From: Ophiothrix spiculata
Taxonomy: Eukaryota > Echinodermata > Ophiuroidea > Amphilepidida > Ophiotrichidae
Assembly: GCA_000969725.1 (NCBI GenBank)
Contig: JXSR01S060313.1
DNA: 37,686 nucleotides
Direction: 5' to 3' (one strand)
Part shown: positions 1 to 10,752 of the stretch, piece after piece
How positions within the stretch are numbered: position 1 is the first letter of the stretch
Layout: each line of letters opens with the position of its first letter
Translations under genes and position numbers: made by a program
Notes under the pieces: generated by a model
The model's database searches: none
The model's input: the letters and a program-made list of their open reading frames with translations, nothing else
What the model was told of the DNA's origin: nothing

Positions 1-218
1 GGGTACTTTCATCGCACAAGGCCAGCTTTAGCCACCCGAGTATGACAAAATACATCGGACGCAGAGTTGTTGATTTGTGATAAACAACTCTGTAACATTT
101 CAAAAACTCTGTAGCATGATTGAATATGTTAATTTCAACAATGAACATCTTCATGAAAACTTATTTGTATAAGATTAGATTCTAAATTAACAGAATTCTA
201 CCATCAGAAAAGTATTTC

Positions 219-642
219 TTAGATTCTGACATGAAATGCAAGTTTTTGAATGTTTACTGCTCTGCTGTTTTCAACTGTCCCTTGCATCAAGCTTTGCACA
301 TACTTGAAGTGCCCTGTGACGCGTGTGAACAATGCAGAGACTTTTGTACTGCACAAATGTTCTTCAATGAACGCTGCTACAAAAATAATGTGTGATGCTC
401 TAATTTGAATATCAAGTGTGGGTTCATCACAAATCAACAATGGTATACACTCCTGCATAAGGAGATACGGAGAGTTGTTGGTTCTCTAAATCAATAAACC
501 AAAGGCCTTTGTAGATTGCACGTTTGACAATAATTGGGTGTTATCACTGAGGCAACAACCACCACAAGAGCTTTGAAACTGTAATTGCGTGACAAGATAA
601 GGAATAAATATCTTCACAGTACAAATGACGCTAATCTTCTGT
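219..642 (-). CDS. candidate coding exon, unrecognised helical protein, one in-frame TAG
   Basis: Read on the minus strand, one frame stays protein-like for about 140 codons and is broken by a single TAG at 486-488. An acceptor-like pyrimidine/AG boundary lies at 643 and the frame ends in TAA at 219. The part after the TAG (from RTNNSPYLLMQECIPLL to KLAFHVRI) has the alternating hydrophobic and polar pattern of helical-repeat (HEAT/ARM-like) proteins and is not low complexity. I do not recognise the family. The TAG also ends a second possible acceptor (TTGATTTAG, then AGAACC), so the exon may really start at 485. If the upstream half is also coding, the TAG makes this a pseudogene, a readthrough case or a sequence error. 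No poly(A) signal follows. No function is proposed. Confidence 0.42.
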
Positions 643-1048
643 CTGTAATTATACAAACAGGTGGAACCAAAAAAATGACCTAATTTCAAATTTTTTTCTA
701 AACTTTTCAAAAAACTTTTAAAAATATTGTTGAGAAAAAGTAGGCCAAATCCAAAAAGGATCAGATATTTTTAATTCTCATGCAGTGAAAAATGAGTGAA
801 AAGTCAGTGAGTTATGGGAAACTTATATTAAGGACAGGAGAAGAGTTACTTTGTAGGAACCTGGAAGAAAGTTGGGCAATTTGGGGGTGATTTCGGCCAA
901 AGTTGATAAAGTATAACTTACCATAACTCGACTTACACATATCCAATTCATAACTCAAAGTATGATCTGTCCATAACTCACCACATGTCCTTTCCAAACA
1001 ACATGCCATCCATACACAACTTCCTTCCTACCCTATCCAGTATCCTTA
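643..1048. other. non-coding; left half of a CATAACTC short-unit array
   Basis: No gene is seen. From about 920 the word CATAACTC recurs every 23-25 bases, and the pattern resumes after the transposon at 1049-1321 (near 1340, 1366 and 1393). The MITE therefore split an older short tandem array. This could also be the intron upstream of the exon at 219-642. Confidence 0.5.
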
Positions 1049-1321
1049 AGGCCAAAAAAAATTAATTGTTGTGTTGCCCTCAAGTGGGATTTCTGAAAAA
1101 TTGGGTCGGTCGGTTGGAATTTTTTTTTTTTTTTTTATTTTTTTTTTAAAGCACCCAAAGTACCAAATTTGGGTGCATTTTCCACTATTTTCAAAATATT
1201 TTCTCAAAAAACACCCAATCTGAGCAAAATTGGGTGCTTTGAGCCTTTCCCGACCCTAATATTTTTTTTAAATTTCTGAATAGGGTCGGTCGCTGAACAT
1301 AACAATTTTTTTTTTTTTGCC
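1049..1321. mobile_element. MITE, AGGCC/TA type, with A/T-rich ends
   Basis: The ends are imperfect inverted repeats: AGGCCAAAAAAAATTAATTG on the left against the complement of a CAATTTTTTTTTTTTGCC-like right end. The element is flanked by TA on both sides (1047-1048, 1322-1323). Internally the words GGGTCGGTCG and a TTGGGTGC/GCACCCAA pair recur. It lies inside the CATAACTC array, and removing it with one TA restores the array. A related terminus is seen at 13441-13510. No coding sequence is present. Confidence 0.6.
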
Positions 1322-1540
1322 TAACTCATCCCATGTCTTATCCATAACTCGCCTTACATCCTAACCATAACTCGCCTATCAACTTTCCACCTAGTAACTC
1401 ACACCCAACAAAAGTTACAGTTACACAACACCAATGTATATATTTGTAGAGACAACAGGTGACATTTCAGGTGGCCTAATTTATAGAATTACACAAGTAT
1501 TAGTTCTGGTAATTCTTTGATCAGTTTCAAGTGAAGAATG

Positions 1541-2390
1541 TAGGCCAAGTCCTCCTTATCTATCTACTGAGATGAAAGGTTCTATCAAAGGTGAAAGACT
1601 GACCTAAATATCTGAGGGTGTAGGGGTGTAGGACACCAACATCGGCAACGATTAAAGGCAACCTATGCAAAATCTCCATGATGATTCCTATTTTAGGCCA
1701 AGTCCTCATCTATTGAGATGAAAGGTTCTATCACGGATGAAAAACTGACCTAAATATCAAGGGTGTAGCTAGAACACTGACATCAGCAAAGACCAAAGAT
1801 CACCTTCAAAACTCCATGAAGATCCAAATTGATAAATAATATTGAGATGAAAGGGTCTATCAAGGGTGAAAGCCTGACCTAAATATCAGAGGGTGTAGAA
1901 CACTGACATCGGCAAAGATTAAAGGCAACCTTTGCACAATTTCTATGATGATTCCTATTTTAGGCCAAGTCCTCCTTATCTATAGAAATGAAAGGTTCTA
2001 TCAAGGGTGAAAGGCTGACCTAAATATCAGAGGGTATAGGACACCGACATCGGCAATGATTAAAGGTTACCTTTGCAAAATCTCCATGATGATTTCTATT
2101 TTAGGCCAAGTCCTCCTTATCTATTGAGATGAAAGGTTCTACCAAGGGTGAAAAATTGACCTAAATATCAGAGGGTGTAGGATATTGACATCGGCAAAGA
2201 TTAAAGGCAACCTTTTGCAAAATGTCCATGATGATTCCAATTTTAAGCCAAGTCCTCCTTATCTATTGAAATGAAAGGTTCTACCAAGGGTGAAAGACTG
2301 ACCTATATATCAGAGGGTGTATTACACTGACATCGGCAAAGATCAAAGATCACCTGAATCAAAACTCCTTGAAGATCCTAATTTGAAACA
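1541..2390. repeat. tandem repeat, about 141-154 bp unit, about 6 copies
   Basis: Each unit starts near TAGGCCAAGTCCTCCTTATC and continues through GATGAAAGGTTCTATCAAGG, CTGACCTAAATATC and CATCGGCAA. Clear unit starts are near 1541, 1695, 1961, 2102 and 2245, with a diverged unit around 1840. Copies differ by scattered substitutions and small indels, and the third has lost the TAGGCC part. No open frame is conserved across copies, so this is a non-coding minisatellite. Confidence 0.85.
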
Positions 2391-3399
2391 GTAGCATCGG
2401 ACATTTATAGCAACTCGATAAATTCACAAATATTATCATCTATTAACTCAAAGAGAACAGAAAATACCCAGACATTTAAAAGAGGAAATGGTTCTTATTT
2501 GGACCACTGTGCCAATGGCAAAGGCCACCACCTAAAGTGTCACAAAGGATGGTGACGTTTTGTGCCTTCATTATTTTCCTAGTAAATGTGCAACTTTAGA
2601 ATGAAAATTCATCTGTGTTGATAATTAACAAATCCATTATATTTGAACTTTGGATCACAAGCGAAATTTACCTAGTTGGAAATTTTTATCTGCTAAGACT
2701 GAATCTGAAACTGAATGTTCTCTTAATTAAGACCAGGATTCTGGAACATTGACGGCCAAATTCAACATCTTCAGAAGTGTCTCAACATATCAACATTGAT
2801 TCACCAGGACACTCTATTGACATTGATGAAGTGAGGATTTTGGACAGAGAACCACATTGGCTTGAACGTGATGTGAAGGAGTCGTGTTTACATTAGGGCA
2901 CTTCAACCTACTCTAAAGAAACACTACAAGTTACCATTGCCCAATGTATATGACCCGTGTCTGACGTCATTGGCTAAGGTCAAGTCATCGCGGGAAATGG
3001 GTCATTTGGCTGAAGAAGTTTGCAGCGATAGCAGATGAAAATTCCCAACAAGGCAAACTTCAGTGTTGTGATCCGAAGTTTAAATATAATGGATTTGGGA
3101 ATGTGCAACTTCTTCATATTGAAAGCCACATATTTAAATATCTTGGTACAAGTTGCAGGAGTTGAGGTTTTAAATGGGAATACTTTGTGCACACGAAGTT
3201 GAAATTGTTTACATGAAATACATTGGTATAGCACAAAGTTCTATGGTTAGCCAAGAAAACTTTAAGTACTCTATTGTTATTATTAATCGCCGCCACCCCC
3301 ATTTTTCAAAAACATTCAATTTCTGCGCATTTTCTTACTTTATTCAGCTGAACATTCTTGCGATTTATGCCTAAGAGATACCGGAAGATAATAAACAAG
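2391..3399. other. no recognised feature
   Basis: About 1 kb of AT-rich sequence without a convincing ORF, repeat or inverted repeat. Short open frames on both strands near 2980-3370 overlap one another and show no protein-like composition. Confidence 0.5.
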
Positions 3400-3950
3400 G
3401 TCATGGTCCCGCAAATAAAGCAAAATTTTTCACTACTTCCGGGTACCCGTATCCTTATAAGGTCGCGATCCTGGAAATAAAGCAAAAGTTTTCATTACTT
3501 CCGGGTTGCCATGTCCTTATAAGGTCACGATCCCGGAAATAAAGCAAACATTTTTCACTACTTCCGGGTACCCGTATCCTTATAAGGTCACGATCCTGGA
3601 AATAAAGCAAAAGTTTTCACTACTTCCCGGTTGCCATGTCCTTATAAGGTCACGATCCTGGAAATAAAGCAAACATTTTTCACTGCTTCCGGGTACCCGT
3701 ATCCTTGTAAGGTCACGATCCTGGAAATAAAGCAAACATTTTTCACTACTTCAGGGTTGCCGTGTCCTTATAAGGTCGCGATCCTGGAAATAAAGCAAAA
3801 ATTTTCAATACTTCTGGGTTGCCATGTCCATAAGGTCACGATCCTGGAAATAAAGCAAAGCAACATTTTTCACTACTTCCGGGTTGCCGTGTCCTTGTAA
3901 GATCGCGATCCTGGAAATAAAGCAACATGTTTCACTGCTTCCAAGTTTTC
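3400..3950. repeat. minisatellite, about 60-bp unit, 9 copies, carrying CArG boxes
   Basis: Unit landmarks are GATCCTGGAAATAAAGCAAA, TTTTTCACTACTTCCGGG, then GTACCCGTATCC or TTGCCATGTCC, then TTATAAGGTC. The two subtypes (GGGTACCC and GGGTTGCC) alternate in the first half, which suggests amplification of a dimer. Five copies carry an exact CCTTATAAGG at 3453, 3515, 3578, 3640 and 3766. Other copies have it mutated (CCTTGTAAGG) or shortened. The open frame through the repeats exists only because the unit is close to a multiple of three, so it is not called a gene. Confidence 0.9.
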
Positions 3951-4164
3951 ACAACCGATATTGCCATATTTTAAAGCTTACATAACACATTACGATGTAA
4001 GATGTGAATTAACAATTGGTCCCTAATAAACGCCCCCCCCCCCTTTCGTAAAATGCAACACCCAGTGGGCAATTAATAGGAACAATACGATAAATGCGTT
4101 GCTATAAGCATGATCATTATTTACATGAATGGCTAAATGCTCAGCAGTAAGTTAAGTTCATATT
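3951..4164. other. spacer with a poly-C run
   Basis: A short spacer between two repeat arrays with a homopolymer C run near 4031-4043. Nothing else is seen. Confidence 0.5.
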
Positions 4165-6500
4165 AATATACCACATAAGTCTTAGGATAAGCCTAGCCAG
4201 CTTCGTGATGAGATTCCATTGGTCTACCACAAATGTTACGGGAGATGATCTTTTAAGACTGGGAATCAAATAAGTTTTCATAAGTTGTTGCAAGTAGACA
4301 TATCACTCAAGATTGTTAAAGATTAAAAAGTAAGCATCAAAACACTAATATATCTTCATGTCATTATACTACACAAGGCTTGGGATAAGCCTAGCAAGCT
4401 TTGTTATGAGATTCCACAAGTTTTACCATGAAGGTTATAGGACAAACTTTTTAGACTCGGATCAAATCTTCAAAATTTGCAAGCAGATTGGTTAATCATT
4501 CAAGATTGTGCAAGATTTAGAAGTATTAATTACTACACTAATGATCTTCATGTCAAAATACCTCTCAAGGTTTAGTTTAAGCCTAGCAAGCTTTGTTATG
4601 AGATCCATATTGGTCTACCACAAGGTTATTGGAGAATAATTTTTATCTGAGATCAAGTTTTCATAAGTTGTAATCAGGTTAATTAATCATTCAAGATAGT
4701 ATAAGATTACTAAGTATGCATCACAACACGAATTATCCTCTCTGTATCCTCATGTCATTATACCTAACAAGACTTATGATAAGCCTAGAAAGCTTTGTTA
4801 TGCGATCCATATTGGTCTACCACAAGGTTATTGGAGAATAACTTTTATCTGGGATCAAGTCTTCATAAGTTGTAATCAAGATTGTATAAGATTACTAAGT
4901 ACCCATCACAACACTAATTATCCTCATGTCATTATACCTAACAAGGCTTAGGATAAGCCTAGCGAGCTTTGCTATGAGATCCCATTGGTCTATCTCAAAT
5001 GTTATTAAAGAATAACATTTATCTGGGATCAAGTCTTCATAAGTAATCAGGTTAATTAATCATTCAAGATAGTATAAGATTACTAAGTATACATCACAAC
5101 ACTAATTATCTTCATGTTAATATACCTAACGAGGCTTATGATAAGCCTAGCAAGCTTTGTTATGAGATCCCTTCGTTCTTCCTCAAAGGTTATTGGAGAC
5201 TTTTTAGCCTGGGATCAAGTCTTCAGAAGTTGTTTACAGATTTATATCTCATTCAAGATCAAGATAGTATAAGATTACTAAGTACGCATCACAACACAAA
5301 TTATTCTCATGTCAATATACCTCACGAGTCTTAGTTTAAGCCTAGCAAGCTTTTGTTATGAGATTCCATTGGTCTATCTCAAAGGTTATTGGAGACAAAC
5401 TTTTTAGCCTGGGATCAAGTCTTCATAAATTGTTTTCAGATTCAACTCATTCAAGATTGTAAAAGATTCCAAAGGTAAATAATCACAACACTAATTTAGT
5501 CTTATGTTAATATATCAGTTCATCGGAACTCGCAATTTGGATACGATCTGAATTTGGATACCCACGTATCAAAAAATATATCAACATTCTGATACCCATA
5601 TCAGTTTTAGGATATTGAGGGTATCCGAATTATGATATGCTTGTCGATGGTGCAGGTAATAAATTGATAGCGCAAGCTGGGAAGTACATGTAAAAAATCA
5701 TTCTTGCATCTACGATAAATGTACCTGTGAAAATGTCATTTCCATCTGTGCAGATTCCAATGAACAGCTTCGAAAGATGTCCAGACCACAGAAAGCAACT
5801 TAACTTGGCGAAAACTAGAATTAGATGAAAAATGATGATGTTATTGACTCTTTTGTACATAGCACTATGGTGCGGGCGAAGCTAAAGATATTCATTGCGC
5901 TGTTCATTGCCATGATTGCCGTGCACATGGAATGATGACGTAGCTGAAGCCCCGCTTTGGCCGTACTTATTCAGGGATTATTTAGAATTCTTCACAAGTG
6001 GTGAATAGGGAATCCCCCCATCGCGAATTGTGTACATGTACGTATTCCGACCCATTTCAGCTGTTTTTGTCTTTTTAAAATCCAAATTCAGATACGTATC
6101 TGAATTGTGAGTTCCGCCGACCTGATATAGGCCCGAGGCAAACCTAGCAAAGCAAGCTGTAAATGAGATCCCAATAATGCAAATGTAACTATAGACAAAC
6201 TTTTTAGGCTGGGATCAAATCATTGTAAGCTGTTAGCAGGTTGGTCTATATATCATGACTAGATTGATAGAGATTTAAGTAAGCATCACAACACTCGTCA
6301 TATATATAGATATACCTCGCAAGCCTTGGGATAAGCCTAGCAAGTTTTTTATGAGATTCTATTGGTTTACCACAATAAATGACGAAAAGACCAACTTTTT
6401 AGACCATGATCAAGTCTTATCAAGTGTTATCAGATGATCGGTAAATATATAGTCACTTTTAAGTGACTAATATATTCACGCAATGTTTAGGATAGGCCTG
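4165..6500. repeat. satellite-like tandem array, about 180-210 bp unit, about 10 copies, interrupted
   Basis: The recurring core is GATAAGCCTAGCAAGCTTTG followed by TTATGAGATCC, TTGGTCTACC, a TTATTGGAGA block, CTGGGATCAAGTCTTCATAAG, ATTCAAGAT and GCATCACAACACTAAT. Core copies lie near 4175, 4385, 4575, 4775, 4950, 5135, 5335, 6130, 6330 and 6490. The array is split by the inverted-repeat element at 5515-6125 and peters out near 6500. It is non-coding, and the copies are moderately diverged. Confidence 0.88.
5515..6125. mobile_element. 611-bp inverted-repeat element inserted in the satellite, TATA duplication
   Basis: The left end begins TCAG and runs through CGGAACTCGCAATT and GATACGATCTGAATTTGGAT. 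The right end, complemented, gives almost the same sequence, ending in CTGA. TATA flanks both sides (5511-5514, 6126-6129), and removing the insert with one TATA rejoins a normal satellite unit. The centre holds a 76-codon minus-strand frame (5630-5860) rich in hydrophobic residues, with a possible further segment upstream in another frame. I cannot assign it to a family; it may be chance or a captured gene fragment. Confidence 0.75.
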
Positions 6501-6962
6501 CACTCTTAAAACCCTTCCCCAAAAATTACTTTGTTGAAAATCTTGGTAGTTTAAACTTCATGACTCAACCTCTAGCAAAAAAAACTATATTTTAACTCAT
6601 ATATTATGAAAATATACGGCCCATATGTTATATACTGCTGGTAAATGCTTACATAATATATACGTACGTTCAACATGGATTGGGAAAAAAGCTTTTGTAG
6701 GATAAAGCTGTGCGCTCTGGTTGCGTGCTACAAATACTCGCCTACAACACAATACGCATCTTACATTTTTCTGCCAAATTGTGCATTCGCAAGCGCAAGC
6801 ATAGTGCTTGACGGACTTGATAGCTGCATTCTCAGTCAAATTTCCAATCAGTTGCCAGAGTACGGTTGAGTCTACTCCGCGATCATGCAGCGTCGGTCTA
6901 GGTGTGACGCCCTCGACGCCAGTGTGGCATATCCTCTTAACTTAACCGATTTATTAAGAGTG
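6501..6962. mobile_element. probable MITE with CACTCTTAA ends
   Basis: CACTCTTAA at 6501-6509 is matched by its complement TTAAGAGTG at 6954-6962. The element abuts the end of the satellite array. The inverted repeat is short and I see no clear target-site duplication, so the call is moderate. The internal open frames on both strands overlap each other and look like chance. Confidence 0.45.
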
Positions 6963-7701
6963 TTGTTTTCTATCTGTACTTTCTTTAACCTATGGACTCA
7001 ACAATCATACAAATGACAAGGTATTGTTGTTAGTTAAAACTTACAAATAAAAATAACTTAATTGGCCTGTTATATCATTAATTTCCTCTGCATTACCCCA
7101 GGTCACCCAGGCAGCTTTAAGTGTCTGTAGCGCACTTGTGTGTTGTTTGTATGAAGGGAACACAAAAGCTGCCATTTGTTAAATGGGCTCAAGAACTCAG
7201 GCGCTCAGGATCATACTTCATCGTATCGCCTGTTTTTGACCCAATATCTTAAATTAAAAATTAATGAAGAAATTCAAAAAATAATCCTCAACTATAATTG
7301 ATTCAGATGACTTAATAGATTTCCTAAGATTTTAGCAGCAAAAGTTTTCAAGCCATGTTAAGAAAATTGTTAAAAAGTGTTTTTCATGAGTTTCTCAACT
7401 CATGGTCAAAATTTGATACTATAAATTGATTCCTTGATAAATTTACTTTCTATAAATTTATACTTTAAGGCATATATTGAATTATTTTTCAAAATATTAT
7501 TTTAGCAATTGTAACGTTACAAATTCCCTTTTAAGAGAAACACGTATACTTTTTCTCGGCAGGCAGGCACAGCGCCTCAAAGCAGCTATCACTGGTTTAT
7601 CCCCAAACCATTAATTTGATCAAATCTACCCTGAGCAGTGACAAACCAGGACGTCACACAACGTCATACCTTCTATAGGCTACATGTATCCAGCCAGCTA
7701 G
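6963..7701. other. no recognised feature
   Basis: AT-rich sequence without a persuasive gene, array or inverted repeat. Confidence 0.45.
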
Positions 7702-7709
7702 CCAGTAAA

Positions 7710-8204
7710 CCCGGGGAGGGCACTCACACATGTTGGTAATATGGGTATGTGCCACTTTGGAGACCCCTTTTTCATGGCTGATCGCCATTCTATAGCTCAG
7801 CATTTTCCTGAAATCGTCGTTCTCGAGACTCCTCAAAAGCCGTCCCCTCAACCGCTCTCTTTCCGCTCTGTTTATTAGCATGTGTTTAAATAAGGGGTCT
7901 AAAAACAGTGATTTTCAAAAAAAAGGGGTTGTTTTTTAAACGAAAACACAAAATGTCCACATAAAGGGTTGTTTTACCTATACTCTTGACCAATACATTA
8001 GTTCTGAAGATTAATGTAAAACATTAGTTCTGAAGACTCAACTTCAGCACTGAACATCAGTTCCCAAGACCACTACATTTTCCACAGTTGAAGAGTTCTC
8101 AAGACCCTACTTTTTGCTTGTCTCGTCAGTTCCCCTAACCTCAAAAATTCATTCTGCCCATGGCACACCCCCTGTCAAAAAATAAAGTGAGTGCCCTCCC
8201 CGGG
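7710..8204. mobile_element. hAT-like MITE, CCCGGGGAGGGCACTCAC ends
   Basis: An 18-bp perfect terminal inverted repeat lies at 7710-7727 and 8187-8204. The flanking octamers are CCAGTAAA (7702-7709) and CCAGTATA (8205-8212), an 8-bp target-site duplication with one mismatch, as expected of the hAT superfamily. The 495-bp body carries no transposase. It shows internal repetition of AGTTCTGAAGA/AGTTCCCAAGAC words (7998-8120). A related element lies at 30006-30520 and a fragment near 24780-24835. Confidence 0.8.
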
Positions 8205-8404
8205 CCAGTATAAACTTGTTGACAATATAATACACTCTATACAAACCCCATGATTCATAATAGAAAACAACGAATGAGCTAACGCAGGACAGGAAGACAG
8301 TGCAGCTCACACTGGCAACAACACGGGCCGGGCACAGAATTAAGGAAGTGTTCAGATCTGACAAGGCTTCAACTCATAACAGTTATTGCTATTGGATTGT
8401 TTGC

Positions 8405-9110
8405 AAGTCAACTTTTATATGTGGGAGTATCACGTTATCACATGTTACGAATGAGGTATGGAGTACTTTGCCGATTTATCATCAAAACAAATGACTGGAG
8501 AAACTTTGATAGTTTCTATTTCACAAAATGGGACTTGTAATTAGACCACAAACTTGTGTAATATAGACTGACGAGTCGACAAGATATTCTGCCAAGAAAT
8601 GGACAGGAAGTTTTCACTTCGAAAAAGTTTGAACGAAAGAGTCGGTGAATTGTATTGAAGCTACTAAAGTCAACTTGTTTGTGTAGGAGTATCAACATAT
8701 TAATCATAAACTGGATGGAACATCTTCAAAACAAATGACTATATTATTGATTTCATTTTGACAAACCACACATTTGCAAAATTGAGTAAAATCTATCCCC
8801 CCAAAATACCCTCACAAGCTGTGGTCAGGAAACTTTTACACTGAAAAGTTTGAACAAAGAACCAGCCAATCAACTTTACTGTGTGGGAGTTAAACATACT
8901 GAGCATGGACTAGATAAGACACTTCATCAAAACAAATGACTCTATCTATCAGTTTATTTTGACAAGTAAGGCTTTTTTCAAAACCACACAATTAAGTACA
9001 ATCTAACCAGCGAATATCCCCGCATAACCCCAGCACATAACAAGCTGCGGCCAGAGAACTTTAACATCGAAGGAACAAGTCAGCACAGCAATCCGTTTTG
9101 GCATCATAGT
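8405..9110. repeat. tandem repeat, about 200-245 bp unit, 3 diverged copies
   Basis: The word CAAAACAAATGACT recurs at 8483, 8727 and 8927. Each copy also has a GTCAACTT...GTGTGGGAGTAT block before it and a GGAAGTTTTCACT...AAAGTTTGAAC block after it. The copies are diverged, with indels. No conserved reading frame is seen. Confidence 0.75.
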
Positions 9111-9359
9111 GCTTTAAAACGTGGGTGGCTTCTTAATGCTGAATAATTTGATACGTAATACAACCAGATATATCTCATCTACGGTGGACTATCTGTTTAA
9201 TTCAATAACAAACTGGACTCTGTAACGCCGGCGGTGGTATGGCTACTTGACCAAACTGACATTGAACGGATATTTAAGACAAGAAAATATACTCTGCTCA
9301 TATTGGATAGCATTTTGCTTGTTTCATATTTGTTAGCTGCAACCACTACAAACAGTTGG

Positions 9360-9565
9360 ATACTTACGGAACTTTTAACAATATACATTGTATCTTTTTT
9401 TGAAAATTTGCTCAAATACTGCGGAACTTGGAAAGAACTCGCCATAATATACACTGTATCTTTTTGAACATTTGCTCAAATACTTTTGAACTTGGAAAGA
9501 ACTCCCTATAATATACACTGTATCGTTTTGGACATTTGCTCAAATACTGCATAACTTGGAAAGTT
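9360..9565. repeat. tandem repeat, about 63-bp unit, about 3.5 copies
   Basis: The unit AACTTGGAAAGAACTC...ATAATATACACTGTATC...ACATTTGCTCAAATACT repeats with starts near 9362 (diverged), 9423, 9487 and 9549. It is followed by unrelated AT-rich sequence. Confidence 0.8.
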
Positions 9566-10686
9566 TCTTATATTTTGAGGTGGCAAACATCTTTAGATGA
9601 AATAAATATATCAGGAAACATTTTGCTGAGATTTTGATATCTTACACTTATTTGCACTTAAAGTGGAATAAGTCTGTACCATAACACAATTTGGTTTGAT
9701 TTTTGAACAAGCTTGGCCATCATTCAAAACAATCCATAACTATAAAACAAACTGGAACTGATTTGGAAGTTTGAAAAATTATCTAATGTGATTATCCAAC
9801 TTATTGATGAAAATTTTACACAAAACATCATTTGCTTATATTGGAAAACATTATGGATAATTATATCAAAACTGGAGCAAACATCACTAGAAATTAGACC
9901 ATATCTTCATGGGTGGTATTTAAACCATACATGTTTCTTCACAACAGTTCCTCGTCTACATACAAGTCACGTCTGAACACATTACGCCACCTGTTTTCTC
10001 GACTCGACGCATAATGCGCAACTAACATGACCTCTGACATCCATGCACTATTAAGTCAATACATTCATCAATGCAACTTACAAAGCACCAAACTCGACCC
10101 AAATCATATCATATAAGCATTTTGTAGACATCGCCAAACTGTACGTGGTGTGCTCGACATGATCTACCTAGTCGGACATTTCATACCGTAATTACTACTG
10201 GTGAAATAACATTAGAGGTACTCCCAGTGGGATACGCTGTGTGCTATCAGAAGAATTGCGCACCGCAAGCTGGGGAACTTGTTAACATGGTGAGAGGGGA
10301 ATCTCAAGACTTTGCAAGATTGTGAAGCGCCTCATACCGAGAGCTTGTTATTATTCTATTGGGTTTAAGGACATTGCAACCGAGTCTAACATTCCATACT
10401 TTGAATATCAGGTATACTTGAGAGGAGATTAACTCTTTGTTGCAGTATATACACATGGTGTATAATTTGTGAACATCATCAGCGCCATCTTTTATAAGCT
10501 ACTGGAAGATTTACTGCAACAAATTCTGAAGATCTGACATATTCAAAACTTGTCACTTCGTTATTTATACATATCTGATGTATAAGTTTTTTATTATTTT
10601 CCATTTTTGTGGTGCCAAAAGAACAATGCAAGACAAATGTAATGCATATTTTATGAATACAAACTTTCGTTCAACTAGACCTACAA
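9566..10686 (+). promoter_or_regulatory. 5' flank and probable 5' leader of the Ig receptor gene
   Basis: This is the region upstream of the receptor ORF. No strong core promoter can be picked. A weak TATA-like TTTTATAAGC lies at 10489-10498. Close to the ORF there are short upstream ATGs. One at 10637 is followed at once by TAA (ATGTAA, 10637-10642), a minimal start-stop uORF if it is in the mRNA. An in-frame TGA at 10654-10656 closes the receptor frame, so its start codon lies downstream of this point unless an unseen intron intervenes. Confidence 0.35.
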
Positions 10687-10752
10687 ATGCCTAACATCTG
10701 GGTCAATTTCCATTCGAAACATCATCCTGAACAGTTTTATTTATCAAACAAG

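Noticed and set aside
3631-3900. 89-codon open frame with repeated ILEIKQ motif
   Set aside because: The repetition comes from the 60-bp minisatellite unit; other copies carry frameshifts.
3400-3950. CRISPR-like array
   Set aside because: The repeats are contiguous with no unique spacers, and the DNA is eukaryotic in character.
8568-8610. Second hammerhead core (CTGACGA ... GAAA)
   Set aside because: No stem II or stem III can be formed between the boxes.
10687-10752. Upstream ATG as the receptor start
   Set aside because: Weak Kozak context and it would bury the signal peptide 22 residues in; kept only as an alternative.
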